Shown: in pieces, positions 9,901-21,900 of the stretch
Layout: each line of letters begins with the position of its first letter
Position numbering within the stretch: position 1 is the stretch's first letter
From: Owenia fusiformis
Taxonomy: Eukaryota; Annelida; Polychaeta; Sabellida; Oweniidae
Length of the DNA stretch: 64,000 nt
Direction of reading: 5' to 3'
Assembly (NCBI GenBank): GCA_903813345.2
Contig: CAIIXF020000007.1
Location: 7,071,730 to 7,135,729 of the forward strand
Position numbers and translations under genes: made by a program
Notes under the pieces: model-generated
Database searches by the model: none
The model's input: only the letters and a program-made list of their open reading frames with translations
Told to the model about the DNA's origin: nothing

Positions 9901-12900
9901 ATACACCAGAGCTATCATGATGACAAAGATAGCAGCAAAACTTTGGAAAAGTGGTGAAAAATGGGGACGGTATATTCACCTGGTTACCATAGCTCACATA
10001 GGCATAGCCAGGGGGTGTAATGAGTGCACCCCCTGTAACCAATAAAAATAGAACCATTAGACAGAAGAAGAGTTTTAAAATGCATTTGACACGAATCTTC
10101 TAGCTGAGTTTTGAAGGAAGTTGCATCAATTTTTGTAAAAATAAACAAAATCTTTAAAAAAATTTGTGTCGAACCACTCCCCCCCCCCCGACTGAGAGCT
10201 TGCTGCGCCCCTGATTAACAATTGCCCCTATGACATCATAATATAACACAATCCAAATTAATTGTTATATAGTTATTAGGTTATTTTCTGTCACCAAATT
10301 TTAAAAAGAATACATGTCAGTCAAATGGTCAAAATGTAACATTTCCTAAAGAATTCTCTTGTTTACAGCGGATCGTTTTGCTACTTGCTGTTACCATAGC
10401 AACAGAGTGAATTGGACACTTTCATTGCATTTATTCAATGTTTTATGACCATACATGTATGAAAGTAATAAACTAATAAACTCAACTAAAAGAAATAAAC
10501 TAATTAACTAGTTAAAAGCATTACTGACAATTTTAAAAATAATAATTTCGCAGATTTATACATCATGATTAAAATAAAATACACAAAAAACAAACAGTTA
10601 TGACGTCATAATTAAGATGCAAATCACCCTATTTGCATATTTTATTAACTGTGTGATTGCTCCATCTATTACCTTTCATTTGGTGCAAATTTCATTGGAA
10701 TCTGAGCAATAATGACGAATATATGGGCCAAACACCAAAAAGAGCCCCTAAAAGTGGGTGTGGCATATTTACTTTGTTACCATAGTAACGCTGCCGCGGA
10801 TTCAGAAACGCCAACTTAATATATTTTGAGTGTGTTATCTATTACCTTCCATTTGGTGTGAATTTCATCGAAATCTGAGCAATAATGAAGGAGAAAAGGG
10901 TCAAACACTGAAAAGAGCCCCTAAAAGTGGGCGTGGCATATTCACTTGGTTACCATAGCAACGCCGTCGCGGATCCAGAATTGCCAACATCATTTTTCTT
11001 GGTAAGTATCACATATAGTTCATAAAAATGTATGTCGCTTAGCTCGCCTCTAAAAAGGACACGGAATTACCTTTGCTCCCATACTATTATTATGATTAAT
11101 ATTTTTATCCTTTTGATATAAACCATTGATCAAACTCAAAAATCTAATTTTTAATCTTTATTTTAACAAATCAGCACAGAAAAAGACTAGTTCAAAATTC
11201 TCGGGAAAATAAAACAAGATGAATGTGATCATTCCGTACACATGTACATACATTTTTCCTATCATTTCGATTTTTATATATTTCAGCTGTCAATTACGAT
11301 TACAAGTATTGTTTTCATTTTCTATCATTTCCTTTGGAAAACATATGGAATAAAAATAGGCCTATGTTAATTACTAGGAGGAATTGGATTTGGGGTTTAT
11401 ACAGACGACTAGTATGTTATATCGTATAAAAACGTTCAACTTCCAAATGGACTTCTCAGTTATATTTCAAATAGTGTAGCCATTACTAAAATATCTCGGT
11501 GTTCGGCTGGTGGTTTAACTCACGCGGTCCTAACTTCGATCGTTAATTTGAATTTCGACCTACCAGATGCTTGAAAATCAAGGATTGCGAGTCTCATACT
11601 GCACCGTTTTTCTTCAAACTTGTTCCATTCAAAGCAAAATAAAATTGCCTTTCTGTCGGTGCATTACTTTATTGTAAAGAGTCCCTCGTTCTAGCAGCGT
11701 TTTGGTCCCCAGCTGTTGGAAGGCCTTCTTACAGCTGGGGACCAAAATGCCGCTGGAAGTAGGGACTCTGTTTAAGAGAATAATGTACCATCAGAAAGGG
11801 ATTTTTGTTATGCTTTGAATGGAACAAGTTTGAAGAAAAACGGTGCAGTATGAGACTCGTAATCCTTGATTTTCAAACATCCGGTAGGTCAAAAATTCAG
11901 ATTAACGGTCGAAGTTAGGACCGCGTGTAACTACTATTTCATGACCAATTCATTTTAATATGAATATTACCCGTCTCGCCAATACTCCATGCATATTTGA
12001 GTGAGTTTGACATAAATTAGTATGTTAATCCATCAGCCGTCCGTTGAATTCGAAAATGGCGCAAATAGGAAGAAACTTGAATATCAGTTGTAAGCATCGT
12101 CTTACGACACATCAATAGTGTTTGGGGCTGGCCTAAAACATGCAGCCTCTCTGTGGCAAATATCTGTCGACAAGAAACAATTTTGGCCACCGTTCCTTGT
12201 CCGCAGGTTTTACCGTATTTGTATACGGAAGTTTTGAAACGTAATTAATTCAATATATTTTTAATTCAATTACAATTTAAAATCGTCGAAGAATAAAATA
12301 ATGGAACGACTAGTACAAGTACATGTATTGCAATGGGGCGATAGCCAGTTGAATACGATTTCTGAAGAGAGACATTTTCGAATCAATCAAATCGGCTATA
12401 TTCCCTGATGTGATTCACCGGGAAGCAATTGTATCAGTATCATGGTATTAACACCTTTAGAATAACATATAATTACGTATAATTATTCGAGGCGCAAGAA
12501 AAAATTAATATTAAACATGTATGGCACAACTTTCTATTTAGTAAGAAGCATATCTTATGTAATTTCAAAAGTTTACCCTTCCACACTTGAGACGGAGTTT
12601 TCCGAAAGAGGGACATTTAAATATTCTAGGTTTATTCTCTAATAGATCAGCTAAACGTTTCAAAACTAGCGTATACATATACGGTAAAACGTGCGTTTTT
12701 TAGATTTAATACTTTTTGTCATATCAATGCAAGGAAAGGCAGGGAATCGAATGAAATGCTACGAAAGACGGTAAATCACATTTGTACGTTGCGTTTAGGG
12801 CTTGAGTTAGCGTCAAACAGTGACGCAAATAGGTAATTATTTTAATCAAAACGTAGCATTATAATAATACGTACTTAAAAACATATCCTTTCCTTGTGAT

Positions 12901-15900
12901 TCCTCTCATTTAATACAAAATGATGAATGTGTTCTTTATTACGCGCATGCGCAAACCGCCAACTAAGCATTTTCTAACGAAGCTACCTGTTACACAGGCC
13001 AAAAAAGCTTCGTTGAGAGCTAACCTTCGTTGAATTTTCTACTCAATTGCTTCGTTATCAACTAAGCTTTTCCAACGAAGGTGGAGGTGTTACACTGGCC
13101 CAAAATTGCTTCGTTACGAAGCTTTTTGTCAAATTGCTTCGTAACGAAGCATTTCTGACCCCTGTTACACAGGCCAGTTGAAATGCTTCGTTACGAAGCA
13201 ATTTGGCAAAAAGCTTCGTAACGAAGCAATTTCGGGCCAGTGTAACACCTCCGCCTTCGTTGGAAAAGCTTAGTTGATAACGGAGCAATTGAGTAGAAAA
13301 TTCAACGAAGGTTAGCTCCCAACGAAGCTTTTTTGGCCTGTGTAACTATGGCTGGCCATCTGGACCAATGTATCGTCATACTTTTAACGCCGTAAAAACG
13401 ATTTTATACGCCGTAAAGAATTACTTTTAACGCCGTTAAAAACGATTTTGTACGCCGTCAAAATTGATTTTTCACGGCGTCAAAAATAATTATGTACGCG
13501 TAAAAAGTCATCTTGAACGGCGTCAAAAATAATTTTTAACGCCGTAAAACGATTTTATACGACGTAAAGAATTACTTTTTACGCCGTTAAAAACGATTTT
13601 GTACGCCGTCAAAACCGATTTTTACGCCGTTAGAAATTATTTTTTACGCCGTTAAAAATTACTTTTTACGCCATTTTTACGGAGAGAAAAGAGGACGGCA
13701 ATGGTAAGACCTAGCATTATATCATATTTACACAGTACTCCACTGTCTCCAAACACATTTTTGTCGCCTACTTTGAAGTGTTGTAGAAAAATATCCAACA
13801 ACAGTTTGCTCATGAAATTTTGCAGACTAGAACTTGAAAAAATTTGTAACTCAAGCTAGAAGCCAGCAAACTTTAATTTGAAAGGAATACTACTAAAACT
13901 ATTTGTGAAATTGTCACCAGAATTCATATTTTAAGCCGACAATTGTACATAGACGTTCCGTCAAGTATGTGCAAAGTGTGTACATATGGTAAAGACAATA
14001 GGTTTACCAACGCCTTAAGATATACAATAATATATCATCATTTTATGTCTACACTACTTTCGTATGTTTGTGTTTGTTTTTATTAATTGCAATCAGAGTG
14101 GCAATGTTTTTCACTTAGTTAAAGTCTGCATCTGATAAATCATCATTGTTCAATGCAAAACATAAACCAAACAGATAAACAAGCAAACAAACAAACAAAC
14201 AAACCATGATATGCTTTTAACCACATTTAAAACACAAACTTTGTTATTTGATTGAGGAGCTAGACAAAGCGGTGTCTTCACACTGCTATAGTCGAATCAA
14301 TGAGAATTTGGTCAGAATTCTTTTGTAAATGCTGTTCAAATGTTTATTTCTGAACCATTGTATTCCTGCATTAAATCATGATAAGCAGGTGTGTAAATGA
14401 TTTCAGAAAAGGATAGAAGACCTATATTAACAGAAGCCTCAAACTTGTTACTTATAAACGGGGCATCCTTTCTGGGACATCATTTGGGAAGAGCGTTTGT
14501 GCGAGAATCCATGTTGTCACTCCCTATGATAAATATTATAGACGCCATGCATACGTTGACGCAGTATTCTTGGGAAGATCTGCAGGTATTAGAACAAATC
14601 AAGTTTAGTTTTTATGGTTTCTTTATTTTCGTTTGTTATTGTGAATCCTTAGTCTATCGGTTGGTTCATACTACCACGTCGACCAAACTCTAACGAAAGG
14701 GAGTTTAAATGAAAAGTTAACAAAGCAGCAGCAAACCCCATTAAAAGACCTGGTTGACCAAAAACGTTCAGTTTTATTAACTTTCTTAAATATATTTTAG
14801 ACTTGAAATATTTCAAAATGTACATGTAATGCTACCCTTTGCATTCGTACGACTTCACTTCTTAAAAGAGAACTTCGTCTTCTTCGGTAATTTATAGCTA
14901 GACTCTGCGCGCAGCTGGGTATGGATTTTCATTATATATGGGCCTTATTATCCTGAAACCCCTGACTTAGAAATGAGGAATCATGATCATTTCTGGAACG
15001 CGATGAGAATTTTTGCATTTTTATTTTTGCACGACAACGTAACGTTGTGTCAGAAAATGAAATAAAATAACAACCTTATTGAAAAGAGGAACATTTGTAC
15101 CATTTTTATAGCGAGGAAAGGCGTTGTGGAAGAGGGGGGTCGACATAATCAAAGAAGATGTATCGGATGGTAACTATATAGAGTGCCTAATCAGATCAGC
15201 CGACTACACGCACATATTTGTATTCGAAGACAATATTCATGCCAACATAGAGGAGATCCGAAGTTTTCATAAAGTAATTCTAGACTCCATAAAAGATATT
15301 AAGGCAAGTTTGTATATTTATAGTCTTTGTTATAGTTATAGTCTTGTTATATTAGGCAATCAATTACATTCGGGTTCATCCCTATGATTGATAGAAGCTT
15401 CATCAAGTATAAATGTCAGGGGCGGGCCTGAAAATCAAAGAGTCGGGGGCGAGCAAAGAAAGGTTTGGCCCCAATTTTGACATTTAAAAAAAAAAATAGG
15501 CTCAACTTTAAAAAATGGTGCCCATTTATGCCAGTTCGTTATCTAAGTTGCCTAACTTATTTGGGGGGGGGAGAGATTTTGATACCTAATTTCCCCTTCA
15601 ATTGTGACACTGAGTTTGGAAAAGGTTGAGTTACATATTGATATTTTGTAAATATACCGTTCTCTTTATTGTATTTGGTGTTTTTACGGAGTCTTACTAT
15701 TAAGCTATCAATTTATGAAAACGTGTATTCTATCTGAAACTTACTTTACTTATACGAATATGGCAAATGTTAATTTTCCTAATATGTGTTGACTTTTTAA
15801 TCTAAAAACAAATCCGTTTTACATTGCAATTGGTGCGCCCTTCATGCCATATTATTCCAGGGTGGGAAAAGGGAGGGAAATTAAAAAAAAACAAGTAACA

Positions 15901-18900
15901 TTTTTACTAACATCATGAACTGCAAATGGAAGAAAACTCAAGCAATATACCAAAACCTGTAATAAGGAAGAACTTACATCAGAAGCTAGCTTCGCAAACC
16001 TTCGGGAAGTAGTGTACGTCAAATCGTGACCTCAATCTGGCTGATTTTGGACCAAAAATTTCGCTCGACGTGGGGTTACCCAGACTGGGCTCCGCCGGGG
16101 AGTTAAATACTCTCAGGCAACAAGCACGATTGATTTTTACAGGCTGATTTTGGGAAATAAAGTAGCAGTTTGACCAAAAATGCGCCCAACGTGGGGCTCG
16201 AACCCACGACCCTGGGATTAAGAGTCCCATGCTCTACCGACTGAACTGCCGGGCTGGTGACAGAAGATAGCAGTGTACGTTATTTCTGACCTAAATTCGG
16301 GCCAAGATGAGGCTGATATTTGGGCAATAAAGTTGCATTTGAATTATTTCAAATGATAAAGAAATATATTCGTCAATAAGAAAGTTGTTCCTATCAAACT
16401 GATTAAATAGATGTCAACACTGGTACCTGTTACACTGCTGGGTTGAGTCTAACGAAGCATTTTTTGTAACGAAGGTTAGCGAAAAAATTGTGTCCACACT
16501 GGCTTTATCCAACCCTAACGAAGCAATTATTTGGTGTTACACTGCACTTAAAATGCTTCGTTGCGCGTGCGCATTACTCATCTGCCCCACCCACTTATTA
16601 TGATTAATATTTTTATTCTTTTGATATAAACCATTGATCAAACTCAAAAATCTAATTTTTAATCTTTATTTTAACAAATCAGCACAGAAAAAGACTAGTT
16701 CAAAATTCTCGGGAAAATAAAACAAGATGAATGTGATCATTCCGTACACATGTACATACATTTTTCCTATCATTTCGATTTTTATATATTTCAGCTGTCA
16801 ATTACGATTACAAGTATTGTTTTCATTTTCTATCATTTCCTTTGGAAAACATATGGAATAAAAATAGGCCTATGTTAATTACTAGGAGGAATTGGATTTG
16901 GGGTTTATACAGACGACTAGTATGTTATATCGTATAAAAACGTTCAACTTCCAAATGGACTTCTCAGTTATATTTCAAATAGTGTAGCCATTACTAAAAT
17001 ATCTCGGTGTTCGGCTGGTGGTTTAACTCACGCGGTCCTAACTTCGATCGTTAATTTGAATTTCGACCTACCAGATGCTTGAAAATCAAGGATTGCGAGT
17101 CTCATACTGCACCGTTTTTCTTCAAACTTGTTCCATTCAAAGCAAAATAAAATTGCCTTTCTGTCGGTGCATTACTTTATTGTAAAGAGTCCCTCGTTCT
17201 AGCAGCGTTTTGGTCCCCAGCTGTTGGAAGGCCTTCTTACAGCTGGGGACCAAAATGCCGCTGGAAGTAGGGACTCTGTTTAAGAGAATAATGTACCATC
17301 AGAAAGGGATTTTTGTTATGCTTTGAATGGAACAAGTTTGAAGAAAAACGGTGCAGTATGAGACTCGTAATCCTTGATTTTCAAACATCCGGTAGGTCAA
17401 AAATTCAGATTAACGGTCGAAGTTAGGACCGCGTGTAACTACTATTTCATGACCAATTCATTTTAATATGAATATTACCCGTCTCGCCAATACTCCATGC
17501 ATATTTGAGTGAGTTTGACATAAATTAGTATGTTAATCCATCAGCCGTCCGTTGAATTCGAAAATGGCGCAAATAGGAAGAAACTTGAATATCAGTTGTA
17601 AGCATCGTCTTACGACACATCAATAGTGTTTGGGGCTGGCCTAAAACATGCAGCCTCTCTGTGGCAAATATCTGTCGACAAGAAACAATTTTGGCCACCG
17701 TTCCTTGTCCGCAGGTTTTACCGTATTTGTATACGGAAGTTTTGAAACGTAATTAATTCAATATATTTTTAATTCAATTACAATTTAAAATCGTCGAAGA
17801 ATAAAATAATGGAACGACTAGTACAAGTACATGTATTGCAATGGGGCGATAGCCAGTTGAATACGATTTCTGAAGAGAGACATTTTCGAATCAATCAAAT
17901 CGGCTATATTCCCTGATGTGATTCACCGGGAAGCAATTGTATCAGTATCATGGTATTAACACCTTTAGAATAACATATAATTACGTATAATTATTCGAGG
18001 CGCAAGAAAAAATTAATATTAAACATGTATGGCACAACTTTCTATTTAGTAAGAAGCATATCTTATGTAATTTCAAAAGTTTACCCTTCCACACTTGAGA
18101 CGGAGTTTTCCGAAAGAGGGACATTTAAATATTCTAGGTTTATTCTCTAATAGATCAGCTAAACGTTTCAAAACTAGCGTATACATATACGGTAAAACGT
18201 GCGTTTTTTAGATTTAATACTTTTTGTCATATCAATGCAAGGAAAGGCAGGGAATCGAATGAAATGCTACGAAAGACGGTAAATCACATTTGTACGTTGC
18301 GTTTAGGGCTTGAGTTAGCGTCAAACAGTGACGCAAATAGGTAATTATTTTAATCAAAACGTAGCATTATAATAATACGTACTTAAAAACATATCCTTTC
18401 CTTGTGATTCCTCTCATTTAATACAAAATGATGAATGTGTTCTTTATTACGCGCATGCGCAAACCGCCAACTAAGCATTTTCTAACGAAGCTACCTGTTA
18501 CACAGGCCAAAAAAGCTTCGTTGAGAGCTAACCTTCGTTGAATTTTCTACTCAATTGCTTCGTTATCAACTAAGCTTTTCCAACGAAGGTGGAGGTGTTA
18601 CACTGGCCCAAAATTGCTTCGTTACGAAGCTTTTTGTCAAATTGCTTCGTAACGAAGCATTTCTGACCCCTGTTACACAGGCCAGTTGAAATGCTTCGTT
18701 ACGAAGCAATTTGGCAAAAAGCTTCGTAACGAAGCAATTTCGGGCCAGTGTAACACCTCCGCCTTCGTTGGAAAAGCTTAGTTGATAACGGAGCAATTGA
18801 GTAGAAAATTCAACGAAGGTTAGCTCCCAACGAAGCTTTTTTGGCCTGTGTAACTATGGCTGGCCATCTGGACCAATGTATCGTCATACTTTTAACGCCG

Positions 18901-21900
18901 TAAAAACGATTTTATACGCCGTAAAGAATTACTTTTAACGCCGTTAAAAACGATTTTGTACGCCGTCAAAATTGATTTTTCACGGCGTCAAAAATAATTA
19001 TGTACGCGTAAAAAGTCATCTTGAACGGCGTCAAAAATAATTTTTAACGCCGTAAAACGATTTTATACGACGTAAAGAATTACTTTTTACGCCGTTAAAA
19101 ACGATTTTGTACGCCGTTGAAAAGTATAGCTGGCAGCCAATTAAAACCAGCGTTACAATCTGGTATTCATTGAACAAACGAACGTGTATGTTCGACTTAC
19201 CGACTGATTGATATAAATCCAAAACCCTAGTTTTCTGTCACTGTACATGTCACATTTATCATTTATATTGGAATTTTTATTTGCCAGACGCATTTGGTTG
19301 TATGGAAATCTCGGGAATTTGATATACATCGAGTTTTCATTGTTTAAACATTTTTTCGCAAATGATTAACAATGTTCTGTACGTTCGCAATTTCGAAAGG
19401 CGTAAAAAATCAGTTTTGACGGCGTAAAAAATAATTTTTAACGGCGTAAAAAATAATTTTTAACGGCGTAAAAAGTAATTTTTAATGGCGTAAAAAGTAA
19501 TTTTTAACGGCGTAAAAAATAATTTCTAACGGCGTAAAAATCGGTTTTGACGGCGTACAAAATCGTTTTTAACGGCGTAAAAAGTAATTCTTTACGGCGT
19601 ATACAATCGTTTTTACGGCGTTAAAAATTATTTTTGACGCCGTTCAAAATGAATTTTAATGGCGTAAAAAAATCGTTTTTAACGGCGTAAAGTAATTCTT
19701 TACGGCGTATAAAATCGTTTTTACGGCGTTAAAAGTAGATTTTACGGCGTTAAAAGTATGACGATACATTGGTCCAGATGGCCAGCCATAGTGTAACAGG
19801 TAGCTTCGTTAGAAAATGCTTAGTTGGCGGTTTGCGCATGCGCGTAATAAAGAGCACATTCACCATTTTGTATTAAATGAGAGGAATCGCGAGGAAAGAA
19901 CATGTTTTAAGTACGTGTTATTATAATGCTACGTATTGATTAAAATAATTACCTATTTGCGTCACTGATTGACGCTAACTCAAGCCCTAAACGCCACGTA
20001 CAAATGTGATTTACCGTCTTTCGTAGCATTTCATTCGATTCCCTGCCTTTCCCCGCATTGATATGACAAAAAGTACTAAATCTAAAAAACGCAGGTTTTA
20101 CCGTATATGTATACGGTAGTTTTGAAACGTTTATCTGATCTATTAGAGAATAAACCTAGAATATTTAAATGTCCCTCTTTCGGAAAACTCCGTCTCAAGT
20201 GTGGAAGGGTAAACTTTGGAAATTGCATAAGATATGCTTACTAAATAGAAAGTTGTGGCATACATGTTTAATATTAATTTTTTCTTGCGCCTCGAATAAT
20301 TATACCTTGAATGTAATTCTTAAGGTGTTAATACCATGATACTGATACAATTGCTTCCCGGTGAATCACATCGTATTCAACTGGCTATCGCCCCATTGCA
20401 ATACATGTACTTGTACTAGTCGTTCCATTGTTTTATTCTTCGACGATTTTAAATTGTAATTGAATTTAAACTTCATGTTTAAATATATTGAATTAATTAC
20501 GTTTCAAAACTTCCATATACAAATACGGTAAAACCTGCGGACAAGGAACGGTGGCCAAAATTGTTTCTTGTCGACAGGTATTTGCCAAAGAGAGGCGATG
20601 CTTACAACTGATATTCAAGTTTCTTCCTATTTGCGCCATTTTCGAATTCAACGGACGGCTGATGGATTAATACACTAATTTATGTCAAACTCACTCAAAT
20701 ATGCATGGAGTATTGGCGAGACGGGTAATATTCATATTAAAATGAATTGGTCATGAAATAGTAGTTACACGCGGTCCCAACTTCGACCGTTATTTAGAAT
20801 TTTTGACCTACCGGATGTTTGAAAATCAAGGATTACGAGTCTCATACAGCACCGTTTTTCTTCAAAATTGTTCCATTCAAAGCATAACAAAAATCCCTTT
20901 CTGATGGTACATTATTCTCTTAAACAGAGTCCCTACTTCCAGCGGCATTTTGGTCCCCAGCTGTAAGAAGGCCTTCTAACAGCTGGGAACCAAAACGCTG
21001 CTAGAACGAGGGACTCTTTACAATAAAGTAATGCACCGACATAAAGGCAATTTTGTTTTGCTTTTAATGGTATAGGTTTGAAGAAAAACGCAATCCTTGA
21101 TTTTCAAGCATCTGGTAGGTCGAAAATGCAAATTAAAGGTCGAAGTTAGGACCGCGTGAGTTAAACCACCAGCCGAACACCGAGATATTTTAGTAATGGC
21201 CACACTATTTGAAATATAACTGAGAAGTCCATTTGGAAATTGAACGTTTTTATACGATAAACCCCAAATCCAATTCCTCCTAGTAATTAACATAGGCCTA
21301 TTTTTATTCCATATGTTTTCAAAGGAAAGATAGAAAATGAAAACAATACTTGTAATCGTATTCACTGTTCCACAACTGGATGACTCTAACTGCAGTTAGC
21401 TTCATTCAAGATGGTTGCCGAGATTCTTTCGTTTTCGATAAACCTCCGATTTCAGCTAAACTAAGTTGAATCTTGATTCCAAAAGTTTCGCCATGCAAAT
21501 TAATAAAACTATGATTGTATTCAACCACAAATGAATGCTCTAACACCCATAATATTAGAGAATTTTAAAGAAAACGACTTCACTTAGAATGACTCTAACT
21601 GAAGTTGATGATCTACGCCATCATGACGTCATCATCAACTTCAGTTAGAGTCATTCTAAGTGAAGCCGTTTTCTTTAAAATTCTCCAATATCGCGGTTGT
21701 TTGAGCATTTATTTGTGGTTATTTACCATCGTAGCTTTATTAATTTGCATGGCGAAACATTTGGAATCCAGATTCAACTTATTTTAGCCGAAATCGGAGG
21801 TTTATCGAAAACGAAATGATCTCGGCAACCATCTTGAATGAAGCTAACTGCAGTTAGAGTCATCCAGTTGTGGAACAGTGGTATTGACAGCTGAAATATA

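Larger units (their letters stand above)
3968..13677 (+). repeat. Large tandem duplication, copy A
   Basis: From 3968 (TACGGAGAG...) the sequence recurs at 13678 with an offset of 9710 through 6888/16598, by eye without differences. After a 4.2-kb insertion found only in copy A (6888-11086), it again matches copy B (11091 to about 13600 against 16599 to about 19110, offset 5508) with very few changes. It carries the last 26 bp of exon 1, exon 2, exon 3 and the left arm of the large foldback element. Confidence 0.9.
6712..13677. mobile_element. Truncated left arm of the large foldback element (copy A)
   Basis: Begins with the terminal sequence GGTACCTGTTACACTGCTGG and runs through the same nested parts as 16422-19110, interrupted by the 4.2-kb insertion. 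It stops within the ACGCCGT repeats at 13677, where copy B of the duplication begins. No right arm is present. Confidence 0.8.

Noticed and set aside
13058-13288. 76-codon open frame, repeated at 18566-18796
   Set aside because: It reads across a hairpin with inverted halves; the apparent protein is itself symmetric and lacks motifs.
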